The notes beneath the pieces were generated by a model that saw nothing but the letters and a program-made list of their open reading frames with translations, was not told the origin of the DNA and searched no databases. 37,577 bases of DNA from Bryobacteraceae bacterium (GTDB lineage Bacteria > Acidobacteriota > Terriglobia > Bryobacterales > Bryobacteraceae), in contig JANWXD010000008.1 in assembly GCA_025055455.1 (NCBI GenBank), positions 79,086-116,662 on the forward strand. The letters are read 5' to 3'. Of this stretch, positions 8,643-17,533 are shown piece after piece. The position numbers and the translations under genes are program-made. Each line of letters begins with the position of its first letter. The stretch's first letter is position 1.

Positions 8643-10955
8643 CTATTTTTCTTGGCGGATCAACCAAACTTCCGCCACCTGGCAGCCCCGCCCGTTGCCG
8701 CCGAGTCCCAGCTCGCGGTACCAGCGCAGCTCCAGGGTGCCGGCTGCCGTAGCCTCGCGAGGGATCTCGAATTCGATCGGCCGCACCGGCGCGGGCTTTT
8801 CGATCAGCGGGTGAATCTCGAACCGGTCGTTGGCGACCAGCCGGATCTTACGGGTCGGACTGTCCCCGGCGTAAACGACGCGGATTTTGTACCGAGCCGT
8901 GGGATCGAGGTTGTCGTACCGAAGGGTCAGCGGCTGGTCGTTCAAGGCCTCTGCGTGATCCCACCAGGATTTGCGCCATCCGGGTCGGTAGGTAAAGCCG
9001 ACGAGGGGCGATTCCAGAAACGCAGGATCCGCTTCGTAAGATTTCGTCCGGACCAAGTGGGGCTGGCGGGCCGGATTGCCCAGGTCGTCATAGAAGCCGC
9101 CCGGTCCGGGATTGCTCCAGTTGAGGATCTCTTCGATGGCGCGCAGGCGGGCGGCCTCGTCGGCCAGCGCGCGGATCTCGGCGAACCGGTCCTTGAGCCA
9201 CAGCCGGTTGTTGAGCGGAACATCCACGGTGTCCAGATTGGCGCCGCGGTCCACCGCGATGGCCTTGTAACGGGGCACGCTGAGTTGCATGCGGATGCTT
9301 TGGAACAAGGCCTCGGCAAGTTCGAAGATGCGGGCGCGCCAAGCCGGCGCCGGCGGCTTGGAGGCGGCTTGGTCCAATAGGGCTTCGGCGCGGCCCACGG
9401 CTGCCAGCGAGCCCAGCGCACGAGCCTCCCGCAGCGTTTCCATCGCCTTTTCTTCGAGCTCCGTCTCGTAGAGCAGGCGGCGTCGCGTGTAGGCGTCATA
9501 GTAGGCGCGGTAGAGCGCTTGCTGGAACCGCCAGTTGGCGAGCAATTGCGGCGGAGCGGCTCGCTCCATTGCCTGGAACTGTTCCAGGGTCGTGTAGACG
9601 CCGCTGTTGGTCGCCAAGGGCCCACGCCAGTTCCGCTCCAGAGCGAGCAGGCCCTGAGCGAAACTTTCGGTGAACGGCTCGCCGATGAAAAAGCGGCTGT
9701 AGTCGCGAAGAATTTCGATAACGGGCCGGTCCGGATCCCAGCCGAGGCCGCTCCAGACGAACTTGTTGACGTCGTCGTTGACACCTTCCGAATACGTCAG
9801 GAATCCGACGGTGTAGGGAGCGAGCAGGCGGAAGATGGCGGCCTGGTCCCGCGGCCTGGGGTTGATCGTTTCGCGTCCTTCGGTGACGGCGTAGGCGGTG
9901 TCCCAGTCTGGCACGGGATACTGGCAGCGAAGGCTGTGGGTGATGTCGGGGTAATAACGAATGGGATACCGCTCCGGCACCGCACGGCGGAGCTCCGGCA
10001 GGCTCATGCGGATTTGCGGGCCAAAGACCACGCCCGCCAGCCAAGCCGGCTGCTCGTCGCGGAGGATGCCCAAAAACTCCTCCATCCACGCCTGGCTGAA
10101 TCCCTGCGGCGACACCCACATCGTCGCCTTGGGGTGGTAGCGGCGCAGGTTGGCCGTCTGTTTTTCGAGCAACGCCATGAGGTGCCGGGGTTGCGTGTGG
10201 CCCGGATCCCCGCCCGGCACGAACACCGCGTCAATGCGGGGCAACTGGCGGAAGACCTCGCCCCATTCTTTGAGCGCGAACGCCACCGTGTTCGGATCGG
10301 AATAATCTTTGTCGAGCGCGGGATACCAGATCCAGACGTCCAAACCGTAGGAGTCTGCCAGCCGCGACATTTCCACCATCATGTGCATGGGCGGCAGAGG
10401 GAAGTGGGGACTGTCGGCGGCGTCGTCCGAGCGCGGTGGAATCAGCTCGACCGCGTTGGCGCCGAACAGGGCCAGTTCGCGCAGGTATTGGTCCCACATG
10501 GCCACCGTGAAGCCGTCGTAGGAGTTCGTCTTGGGACGATAGCCGAGCTGGTGGCCGCGCAAGCGGTAGCGGGGCGCGGTCGCGACGTGGAATCCGTCGG
10601 GAAGCTCCACGCCGTGTCGGCGTATCCGCAAGGCGCTCAACAGGCGCCCGACGCCGTAAAGCACCCCGCGCGCGTCGTTGCCCGTCACCGTGACTGTTGG
10701 GCCGTCGGTCGTGATCCGGAAGCCCTCCGGCGGCCCGGAGCCTCGTGCAAGGAGCACGACCGGTGCACCGCCGCGGGGGCGGCTCGTCGCCACCGGCCAG
10801 CGAACCTGCGAACGCTTCTCCACTTCTTCCACGAGCACCGCGGCAGCTTTCTGCTCGAGAGATCCCAGGCCATGCGAAACCACCACGGTGGCCCGAGTCA
10901 GGTCCAGTGCGAGGGCTGAGGCCGAGCAGCACAAGAGCAACAACGCGCGGTTCAT
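8643..10955 (-). CDS. Secreted glycosidase-like protein (alpha-glucuronidase/GH20-type N-domain plus TIM barrel), specificity unknown
   Basis: The protein has 770 residues, a signal peptide of about 16 residues and a GGAG-type ribosome site before ATG 10955. Residues about 17-125 form the alpha/beta domain that precedes the barrel in GH20, GH67 and GH84 enzymes, including ITTDGPTVTVTGNDARGVLY. A TIM-barrel-like region follows, with RGHQLGYRPKTNSYD, ANAVELIPPRSDD, DVWIWYPALDKDY and DAVFVPGGDPGHT. A helical segment comes next, and a beta domain after about residue 640 may bind carbohydrate. Acidic residues in the PPRSDD and GVNDDVNKF motifs are candidate catalytic groups. I do not recognise the exact family; it may be annotated as alpha-glucuronidase-like. 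It lies last in a five-gene minus-strand cluster. Confidence 0.7.
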   Translation of the reverse strand: MNRALLLLCCSASALALDLTRATVVVSHGLGSLEQKAAAVLVEEVEKRSQVRWPVATSRPRGGAPVVLLARGSGPPEGFRITTDGPTVTVTGNDARGVLYGVGRLLSALRIRRHGVELPDGFHVATAPRYRLRGHQLGYRPKTNSYDGFTVAMWDQYLRELALFGANAVELIPPRSDDAADSPHFPLPPMHMMVEMSRLADSYGLDVWIWYPALDKDYSDPNTVAFALKEWGEVFRQLPRIDAVFVPGGDPGHTQPRHLMALLEKQTANLRRYHPKATMWVSPQGFSQAWMEEFLGILRDEQPAWLAGVVFGPQIRMSLPELRRAVPERYPIRYYPDITHSLRCQYPVPDWDTAYAVTEGRETINPRPRDQAAIFRLLAPYTVGFLTYSEGVNDDVNKFVWSGLGWDPDRPVIEILRDYSRFFIGEPFTESFAQGLLALERNWRGPLATNSGVYTTLEQFQAMERAAPPQLLANWRFQQALYRAYYDAYTRRRLLYETELEEKAMETLREARALGSLAAVGRAEALLDQAASKPPAPAWRARIFELAEALFQSIRMQLSVPRYKAIAVDRGANLDTVDVPLNNRLWLKDRFAEIRALADEAARLRAIEEILNWSNPGPGGFYDDLGNPARQPHLVRTKSYEADPAFLESPLVGFTYRPGWRKSWWDHAEALNDQPLTLRYDNLDPTARYKIRVVYAGDSPTRKIRLVANDRFEIHPLIEKPAPVRPIEFEIPREATAAGTLELRWYRELGLGGNGRGCQVAEVWLIRQEK

Positions 10956-11032
10956 AGCTCACTCCACCGGGAGACGGAACCGAGTTCGAGCGGGCCGGGG
11001 CATCGAGTCGGTTGGTGCAGCCGCCGCGGAGT

Positions 11033-11476
11033 TCAGTCCGTGAGCCCCTTCACCTTCACCGCCACGTCAATGCCCTGACGGACGCTGGCGGTGACCGTGC
11101 AAAAGTCTTCGAACAGTTCCAGGCAGCGCCGTGCGTTGTCGCGCTCCGACTCCGGGATGTGGGGATCGATGACCACCTCCACCTTGCCGATCCGTAAGCG
11201 GCGGTTCTCGTTGCGCACCACGTGCACGGTCACCTCGGTGTGGAGATGGTCCACCGGCACGCGGGCCTTGCGCGCGCAGAACAACAGGCTCGCGGTGAGG
11301 CAATTGCCGATGGCCGCGGCCAGCACGCGCCCGGCGTTCGGCCCCCGATCCTTTCCAAGCGGCGGCGGCTCGTCCATGAGCAGCTCGGGAAACTGCTCCT
11401 TGTCGAATCGCACCCGGAACTCGTAGCCCTCGATCTGGTCCACGGTGATGGAGAATTGGCTGACTGGTTCGCTCAT
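11033..11476 (-). CDS. OsmC family protein
   Basis: From ATG 11476 the protein has 147 residues. The two redox cysteines of the OsmC/Ohr family are present: Cys59 in AAIGNCLTASL and Cys126 in FEDFCTVTASVRQG. The spacing and the latter motif match the YhfA-like branch better than Ohr. Family members reduce organic hydroperoxides or bind related thiol chemistry in the cytoplasm. The start is one base after the ceramidase-like stop (TAG, one base, ATG), so translation is probably coupled. The longer frame to 11512 would overlap the upstream gene. Its role in this cluster is unclear; it may protect against oxidation during lipid breakdown, but that is inference. Confidence 0.82.
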   Translation of the reverse strand: MSEPVSQFSITVDQIEGYEFRVRFDKEQFPELLMDEPPPLGKDRGPNAGRVLAAAIGNCLTASLLFCARKARVPVDHLHTEVTVHVVRNENRRLRIGKVEVVIDPHIPESERDNARRCLELFEDFCTVTASVRQGIDVAVKVKGLTD

Positions 11477-11477
11477 G

Positions 11478-12872
11478 CTACCGTTTTCCCAGAAGTTCCT
11501 GTAAGGCGGCAACGATGCGCGGCGCCGCCTCCGGGCCTACAGAATTGACCTCGCCATACCAGCGCCGCGGGCTGTTCTGCAGCCACGGCTCGTTTTCGTC
11601 CCACTCGGCCTTGGGGATAATGTAGCCGATCTCGTCATTGGCGAGCCCGAACAGCATGCGGTAGGGGGCGCGCATCAGCTTCTTGATGGGGGGCTCGAGC
11701 GGCGCCTCGGGAAAATCGGCGCCCGGGTACCGCTCGATGCCGCCCACGCTCAGCTCCGGATAGAGCTCGCCCGGCACGAGCGCGATCTCCAGCACGGGAC
11801 GCTGGCCGCGGCTCAAGCGGATCCATCCCACCGGGGTGGTGGTGACAGCCTGCGGATCCATGACCTTGCGGCCTCGGAAGACACCGGCTTCGGCGGCCTT
11901 CAGAAATCGTACGTTCGTCACCGGGATCGAGATGAGCTTCTCGTGGTATTCGACCCGTTCAATGGCGACCGGCCTTGCGGGACCCAGCGCCTGGGCGGCC
12001 AGCTCCGCCACGCGCCGGCCGATTAGCTCGGCTTTCCGAAAGGTTCCGTCCGGCGCTTCCGCCCCCGTGGCCGGATCGATAACCTTGGCGCCGAGCGGCG
12101 ATTGCATCCCGCCCACAGCGCCATTGACGAAGACAGCAACGCCGCCCAGAAGCTCTTCCAGACGTGTGTACAGATGCGCCGGATAATCCGCCGTCACCAG
12201 GGTGTTCTTCGAGCCGAGCGCCTCCGGGTGGTTGGCCCAGTTGACCAGCGTGGCGATGGGCCGGCCGTCGCGCCCGGCCGCCGAGAGAATCACCAGCTCG
12301 GAGTCGTGCACCACGGGCGGGCGGTTGTCGTGGATGAAACGGTCGAGTTCCGGGCTGTGGAAGCGTGCCAGACGGATCGTCGCGGGGCGGAGGGAGCCCA
12401 CGGCCTCGGCCGCAGCCTCCGCCGTGCGTTCCACCACGAAAGCGTTGTAGGCTTCGCTGATGCCGCTCACGCCCAGTTTCGGACCCCACAGGCCCATGGT
12501 GTCCGGCGCCTCGTGGTTGTGGGACGACGCGACCACAAGGTCGGCGGGGCCTGTCAGTTGCGAACGAGCAGCGGCGCGGATCTTTTCGACGTCTTCGTAG
12601 AAGAGGCCGATCGAATCCACGCCGCAGATCACCAGGCGTCCGCCGCCGGCCTCCAGCGCCAGGCATCGCGCCCACAGGTCGTCGTGAATACCGGTGGCGC
12701 GACGGTTCAGGCCGAACCCGGCCAAAAAGACGGGAGCGTGCCCCTCCAGGTCCGGGGTGATCGGGCGCTTGGCGGCCCCGGCTCGCAGCTCGGCCCGCAG
12801 AGCGCCCGCCCCGACCAGCAGTAGGAGCGCGACAAGGGCCGCCCCGAACCTTGCGCTGCGGCCGCGACGCAT
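11478..12872 (-). CDS. Neutral/alkaline ceramidase-like secreted zinc amidase
   Basis: The protein has 464 residues with a signal peptide of about 27 residues ending LRAE. The N-terminal ceramidase domain opens with AGAAKRPITPDLEGH. It has the zinc-type histidines in ASSHNHEAPD (His118, His120) and a later candidate in NWANHPEALGSKN. Classical neutral ceramidases are longer (about 650-750 residues) and use a serine in a GxxSPN motif. Here the equivalent stretch appears to be NGAVGGMQSPLG, and the C-terminal immunoglobulin-like domain is absent. This is a short bacterial branch whose substrate may be another N-acyl or amide bond. It starts 20 bases after the isomerase gene and abuts the OsmC gene, forming a tight operon. 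Confidence 0.8.
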   Translation of the reverse strand: MRRGRSARFGAALVALLLLVGAGALRAELRAGAAKRPITPDLEGHAPVFLAGFGLNRRATGIHDDLWARCLALEAGGGRLVICGVDSIGLFYEDVEKIRAAARSQLTGPADLVVASSHNHEAPDTMGLWGPKLGVSGISEAYNAFVVERTAEAAAEAVGSLRPATIRLARFHSPELDRFIHDNRPPVVHDSELVILSAAGRDGRPIATLVNWANHPEALGSKNTLVTADYPAHLYTRLEELLGGVAVFVNGAVGGMQSPLGAKVIDPATGAEAPDGTFRKAELIGRRVAELAAQALGPARPVAIERVEYHEKLISIPVTNVRFLKAAEAGVFRGRKVMDPQAVTTTPVGWIRLSRGQRPVLEIALVPGELYPELSVGGIERYPGADFPEAPLEPPIKKLMRAPYRMLFGLANDEIGYIIPKAEWDENEPWLQNSPRRWYGEVNSVGPEAAPRIVAALQELLGKR

Positions 12873-12892
12873 CCCGGCGGCTCCGGCCCCGG

Positions 12893-13852
12893 CTACGCCC
12901 AGTACGCCACGCCGGGTTTCTCGCGAATCACGATGTCCTTGAGGAAGTTGATGGCCTTCGTCAGCCCTTCCTCGGGCGACATGAGGCTGTCCTCGTGCTC
13001 GATGGAAAGCACGTAGTCGTAGCCCACCATCCGCAGCGTGGAGACAAACTCGCGCCAGAAGTCCGCGCCGTGACCCCAGCCACAGGTGCGGAAGATCCAG
13101 GCGCGGTTGCGCTCGTCTGTATAGCGCTTCATATCGAGCACGCCGCTCTTGGGCAGGTTGACGGGATAGATCTGCGTGTCCTTGGCGTGGACGTGGAAGA
13201 CCGCATCGCCCAGAACGCGCACTGCCGCGCAGGGGTCAATTCCCTGCCAGAACATGTGGCTCGGGTCGAAGTTGCACCCGATATTGTTGCCCGCGATCGA
13301 GCGCAACTTGAGCAACGTCTCCGGGCTGTAGACGACGTAGCCGGGGTGCATCTCGATGGCGATCTTCACGCCGTGATCGGCGGCGAACTTCGCCCGCTCG
13401 GTCCAGTAGGGCGCCACTTTCTTCTCCCACTGCCAGGCCAGCAGCTCCTGGTAGTGCGGCGGCCACGGCGAAACCACCCAGTTCGGATACTTGGCGTTGT
13501 CACTGTCGCCCGGGCAGCCGGAGAAGTCGATCACCACCGGCACGCCGAGCTTTTCCGCCAGCAGAATGGTCTTGCGGCTGATCTCCTGAGCCTTACCGGA
13601 AACTGCCGGATCGGGATGCAACGGCTCGCCGTGACAGCTTAGGGCGCTCACGGTGATGCCGTTGTCGTCCAGCATCTTCTTGAACTCCTTGAGTTCGCTC
13701 TCGTTGTCGAGCATGGACAACTTGCAGTGGGCATCCCCCGGGTAGTTGCCCGTTCCGAGCTCGATGGTGTCCACGCCCAGCGCTTTGAGCTTCTGAATCA
13801 CCTGCGGTAGGGGAAGATCCGACATCAAAACGGTGAACACTCCAATTTTCAC
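12893..13852 (-). CDS. Sugar phosphate isomerase/epimerase (xylose isomerase-like TIM barrel)
   Basis: The start is GTG at 13852, preceded by the purine-rich GAGGAGAG; the product has 319 residues beginning MKIGVFTVLM. It is a single AP-endonuclease-2/xylose-isomerase TIM barrel. The metal-binding set is visible in order: Glu in IAIEMHPG, Asp in GCNFDPSHMFWQG, His in FHVHAKD and Glu in VLSIEHEDS. Proteins of this family epimerise or isomerise sugars, keto-sugars or inositols. A conserved LSCHGEPLHPDP motif and no signal peptide suggest a cytoplasmic enzyme acting on an imported sugar. It sits between the phosphoesterase and the ceramidase-like gene. The longer frame to 14047 would overlap the upstream gene and is rejected. 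Substrate unknown. Confidence 0.88.
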   Translation of the reverse strand: MKIGVFTVLMSDLPLPQVIQKLKALGVDTIELGTGNYPGDAHCKLSMLDNESELKEFKKMLDDNGITVSALSCHGEPLHPDPAVSGKAQEISRKTILLAEKLGVPVVIDFSGCPGDSDNAKYPNWVVSPWPPHYQELLAWQWEKKVAPYWTERAKFAADHGVKIAIEMHPGYVVYSPETLLKLRSIAGNNIGCNFDPSHMFWQGIDPCAAVRVLGDAVFHVHAKDTQIYPVNLPKSGVLDMKRYTDERNRAWIFRTCGWGHGADFWREFVSTLRMVGYDYVLSIEHEDSLMSPEEGLTKAINFLKDIVIREKPGVAYWA

Positions 13853-13929
13853 GGCCTCTCTCCTCGTGTCACTCGAAGATGTACGGCATGGCGCCGGCAG
13901 ACAGCATATCACTTTCAAAGCAGCGGGAA

Positions 13930-16668
13930 CTACTCGCGCCGTGCTCGAAGCGCTGCCGCAAGTCGCATCGTAGCGGCGCACGGCCTCGCTCGAGGGTCGC
14001 CTGCCGTTGGCCGGCCTCCAGCAGAGCTCCCAGCGAGACCCCGGCAACGCTCACCGACAACCGTCGGCCGGCGCACCTTTGCTGGGTCGAACACCCGCGG
14101 ATCCGGTGGAACGGCTTTGTACGGGGTCAGATCCGGTTCGTGGGTGAACAGATCGGACAAGTCCGAGGCCGTCGCGTCGAACAAGTTCAGCGGTGGGATC
14201 TTCAGCAGCCGGAAGATGGTCTTGAGCAAACCCGGAAAGCTGGAATTGACTTTGGAAACATAGTTCCTCTTGGCATACGGACTCACCAGGAGCAGGAGCG
14301 TGCGGTGCGAGTCGATGTGGTCCACCCCGCCCTGGGCGTCGTCCTCGGTAATGAAGATGGCCATTTGAGGCCACCATGGCGAGTGGGAAAGAAATTCGAC
14401 GATGCGCCCCAAGGCAAAGTCATTGTCCGCGACGTAAGAGGCTTCGAACGGGTAGCCGTATGCCGGGCGGGGACGGCCCGTATGGTCGTTGGGCAGATGG
14501 AGGTAGACGAATTGCGGGAAAGGCTCTCCGCCCCGGAGGTAACGCCGTTCCACGTCTTCGATGAAGCGGTCCGCGCGGTACTGGTCGGAAATCTGCAGGT
14601 TGAACTGGGGATACGTCCGGGAGGTGTGGCGGTACAGCGGGTCTGGCAGCGGGACGTTCGTAAGATAGCGTGCGCCGGTCGGTTCGAGATCCTCCCCTGC
14701 ATAGACGCCCGCCAGCTCCAAGCCCTCGCCATAGTTGCGGAAGCGGACTCCGTGGCGCTCGAGGTGGTGCCACAGCGTGCCCGCTTCCAGCTGCGCCTCC
14801 GGATGCACCGAGGCGGCGCTGCCGCGAAACATCCAGCGGCCCGGCGCGCGGGTGGAAAAACGAAAGTCCTGGTGGCCGCCAGAGCCGGCCGCCGCCGAGA
14901 CGGCGACCCAGACGTCGGGATAGACGCCCGCGAGCCAGTGGTGCCCTTCCACGCTGGTGTGCGCCTCGGCGTAGAAATTGTCGCTGAAGGCCCAGCGGGC
15001 CGCCAGCGCGTGATGATTGGGAGTGACGTTGACGTTGCGCAGATTGAGGCGGGCGTCGAAGGCGCGGCGTTCGTGCCATAGGTATCCCCGCTGGCCGAAA
15101 CGCGCCAGAGCCGGCGCCGACCGTACCGCGCCGTTCGCAGCCGCCACCACATCGCCCAGGATCTCGTCGAAGCTGCGGTCCTCCTTGACGATGAGGACCA
15201 CGTAACGGATCGCGGCGGGCAATCGGGCGGGCGCTTCTTTCACCGGCGTCAGCCCGTTGAGCCGCCAGACGCGCGCAGTATGGCCGTCGAGCTCGTCGCG
15301 GCCCGGAAGCGGAAACACGGAGATCGTTCCCCGCTGCAGGAGGCCCTGCAACGTTTCGCGGTACGGCTCTCGGGCGCTGCCACTCGGCCCGGTCCCGTGT
15401 CCCCAGGCGCTGGCCACGAAGACGGTGTCGCGATCCAAGGCCACGCGCGTCGGAAACCAGCCCGCCGGCAGATGCCCGATCACCCGATGGCTTCGCGTGT
15501 CGATGACCCCGACGGCATTGATCCCCGCTTCGGCCACCAGCAGCCAGCCGCTGGGCTCGTGAAACGCCAAACCCGCCGGAAGCACGCCGCGCAGGTGTTC
15601 CAAGCCGGGCACGCGCAACAAGATCTCCCCGACGACCTCGTAGGTCCTCCTGTCGAGGACCGTGACGGAGTCGTTATGCGCGTTGGAAACGTACACGCGG
15701 TCTGTGGTCGCCAGCACGCCGGAGGGGCTGCTGCACCCGAGACTGCCCTCGCTGAAATGCCGGCCCGTTTTCACCCATGTCTGCACGCGCGGTGCCCGCG
15801 GATCTTCCACGTCGACGACCGCCACGGAGCACGCCTCCGGCGCGTTCGGGTCGGCGACGCCAGGAACCTGCACCGGCCCGGATTCCGTCTCCCGGCCCAC
15901 CCCCGCCAGCGCCTCCGGCGACGGAAAACCAAAAGCTGGAAATGCCAGACCGGTTTGTTTAGGCCGCAGCGGGTCCGCGCCCGGGATCGGGCGGTACTCG
16001 ATCAGCCCGACGTGCGTCACGTACAGCCTCCGCCCATCCGGCGCCAGGGCCAAGGCGAAAGGCAAACGTCCGGTCCGTACCGAGGACACGATTGCGCGCT
16101 TGCGCACGTCCACGATCACGAGCCGGAAGTTGGCTTGGTCTACGACGTAGAGCAAGCCCCGCTCGCGGTCGATCGCCAACTCACCGGTGTGGCTGTCAGC
16201 AAAGCCGTCGCGGTTCACATCGAACAGACGCCGCGTGTCGCCGCTGCCGGCATCGAGCAGTCGCACCCGCCCGGAGTCACCTTCGGAGACGTAGAGTTCG
16301 TCCTCTCGGCCGAAAACAATGCCCGTAGAAACGCCGGCCCAATCCCCGAGGCGATTCTCGGAATCGCTTCGAGCAACCGGCTCGCGGTGTACCGCACGCC
16401 AGCGATTCTTGTGCCGGTGCAGTACAGTAATGGAATAGCGCCGCGGGCCCAGATTGGCCGTGGCCACGAATTTGCCGCCGGGACTGACGGCGAGGCCGAA
16501 GGCGCCCGGTCCGGTAGAAAACTGGCGGCCTAACGGCAGCAGCAAGCGGCCGCCCGGTAGGACGCTTTCCGCTCCGGGCCGGCGAATGGCGGGGCGCGTC
16601 CCGGCGGGAGCGCGATACTCCGCGCTCAGCATGACCAGCGCGGCGCTGACGAGGAAGACGGCGGGCAT
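13930..16668 (-). CDS. YVTN-type beta-propeller fused to alkaline-phosphatase-superfamily phosphoesterase
   Basis: The protein has 912 residues with an N-terminal hydrophobic export signal. Residues about 50-480 are a YncE/YVTN beta-propeller, with repeats such as PDGRRLYVTHVGLIEY and RVYVSNAHNDSVTVLD. Residues about 490-860 are a phosphoesterase (PF04185-like) domain beginning YVVLIVKEDRSFDEILGD, with SVEGHHWLAGVYPD, FVYLHLPNDHTG and IFITEDDAQGGVDHIDSHR as metal-site motifs. The fusion is common in Acidobacteriota and acts outside the cytoplasm on phosphodiesters, perhaps phospholipid head groups. After about residue 870 the chain becomes arginine- and alanine-rich and does not look like a domain; a late frameshift or poor tail cannot be excluded. 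It is the first gene of the five-gene minus-strand cluster. Confidence 0.85.
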   Translation of the reverse strand: MPAVFLVSAALVMLSAEYRAPAGTRPAIRRPGAESVLPGGRLLLPLGRQFSTGPGAFGLAVSPGGKFVATANLGPRRYSITVLHRHKNRWRAVHREPVARSDSENRLGDWAGVSTGIVFGREDELYVSEGDSGRVRLLDAGSGDTRRLFDVNRDGFADSHTGELAIDRERGLLYVVDQANFRLVIVDVRKRAIVSSVRTGRLPFALALAPDGRRLYVTHVGLIEYRPIPGADPLRPKQTGLAFPAFGFPSPEALAGVGRETESGPVQVPGVADPNAPEACSVAVVDVEDPRAPRVQTWVKTGRHFSEGSLGCSSPSGVLATTDRVYVSNAHNDSVTVLDRRTYEVVGEILLRVPGLEHLRGVLPAGLAFHEPSGWLLVAEAGINAVGVIDTRSHRVIGHLPAGWFPTRVALDRDTVFVASAWGHGTGPSGSAREPYRETLQGLLQRGTISVFPLPGRDELDGHTARVWRLNGLTPVKEAPARLPAAIRYVVLIVKEDRSFDEILGDVVAAANGAVRSAPALARFGQRGYLWHERRAFDARLNLRNVNVTPNHHALAARWAFSDNFYAEAHTSVEGHHWLAGVYPDVWVAVSAAAGSGGHQDFRFSTRAPGRWMFRGSAASVHPEAQLEAGTLWHHLERHGVRFRNYGEGLELAGVYAGEDLEPTGARYLTNVPLPDPLYRHTSRTYPQFNLQISDQYRADRFIEDVERRYLRGGEPFPQFVYLHLPNDHTGRPRPAYGYPFEASYVADNDFALGRIVEFLSHSPWWPQMAIFITEDDAQGGVDHIDSHRTLLLLVSPYAKRNYVSKVNSSFPGLLKTIFRLLKIPPLNLFDATASDLSDLFTHEPDLTPYKAVPPDPRVFDPAKVRRPTVVGERCRGLAGSSAGGRPTAGDPRARPCAATMRLAAALRARRE

Positions 16669-16720
16669 GCCGCACCACGGTTATAGCGTGTCCGCCAGCG
16701 TGGAGGCAAATGACCGCACC

Positions 16721-17497
16721 ATGGATCGGAGATCGTTCGTAGGAATGCTCGGCGGGCTCAGCCTGGCGGCCGGCCAGCGGCCGGAGGGCGAGGAACGGAA
16801 GACACGCTTGTACCTGCTCGAGCTCTTTTACCTCAAACACGGCACGCAGCTCGGGCGCCTGCACAATTATTTGAGCCAAGCAGTGCTGCCGGCCCTGAAT
16901 CAGGTTCACGCCGGCCCGAAAATCGTGCTCGAGGCCCTGGTAGCGCCGCATATGCCGCAAGTGGCGATGTTGCTGGGCTTTCAGTCGGTGGCCGAGATGT
17001 GGCAAGTGCGCGCCAAACTGCAAGAAGACGAGGCCCTCAAGAAAGCCTTCGAAACCTGGCAGGAAGGTCCGGAGCCTCCGTTCGAGCAACAGCACAACAT
17101 CTTGCTCGAGGCCGCCGCGTACTCGCCCGAGGTAGTGCCCCTCGATCCGCCGCCCAAGACGCCCCGCATCTTCGAGCTGCGCGTCTATCACTCGCCCACT
17201 TGGCGGCAGTTGAAGGCGTTGCACGAACGCTTCGAGGGCCCGGAAATCAAGATCTTTCACCGCGTGGGCGTGCACCCGATCTTGTACACGTCCACCGTGA
17301 TCGGACCGAACATGCCCAACCTGACTTATTTGATCCCTTTCGAGGATTTGGCGGCGCGGGAGAAGGCTTGGAGCGCCTTTGCGGCGGATCCGGAGTGGAT
17401 CAAAGTGCGGCAGGAGTCCATCGAGCGGCACGGACAAATCGCCAGCGTCATTCAGATCGCCCTGTACCGGGCCGCTCCCTACTCGCCAGTGCGCTGA
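16721..17497 (+). CDS. NIPSNAP-family protein with Tat-like signal
   Basis: From ATG 16721 the protein has 258 residues. The N-terminus MDRRSFVGMLGGLSLAAG fits a short twin-arginine (Tat) export signal (RRSFVGM). Two ferredoxin-like NIPSNAP domains follow, beginning at TRLYLLELFYLKHG and RIFELRVYHSPTW. The second ends in a region rich in Trp and Arg (REKAWSAFAADPEW), typical of the family. NIPSNAP proteins have no assigned bacterial reaction, although the fold is shared with small monooxygenases and dimeric stress proteins. A GGAGG lies at 16702-16706, rather far from the start; GTG at 16700 is an alternative. The gene is divergent from the phosphoesterase and converges on the M48 peptidase, with 36 bases between. 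Confidence 0.78.
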   Translation: MDRRSFVGMLGGLSLAAGQRPEGEERKTRLYLLELFYLKHGTQLGRLHNYLSQAVLPALNQVHAGPKIVLEALVAPHMPQVAMLLGFQSVAEMWQVRAKLQEDEALKKAFETWQEGPEPPFEQQHNILLEAAAYSPEVVPLDPPPKTPRIFELRVYHSPTWRQLKALHERFEGPEIKIFHRVGVHPILYTSTVIGPNMPNLTYLIPFEDLAAREKAWSAFAADPEWIKVRQESIERHGQIASVIQIALYRAAPYSPVR

Positions 17498-17533
17498 GGC
17501 CCCCTTCTTCGGGGAGCGAATTCGGAGAAGAAC

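Noticed and set aside
17498-17533. CCCC-loop-GGGG hairpin between the NIPSNAP and M48 genes as terminator
   Set aside because: Only about 4 bp of stem and no T-run on either strand.
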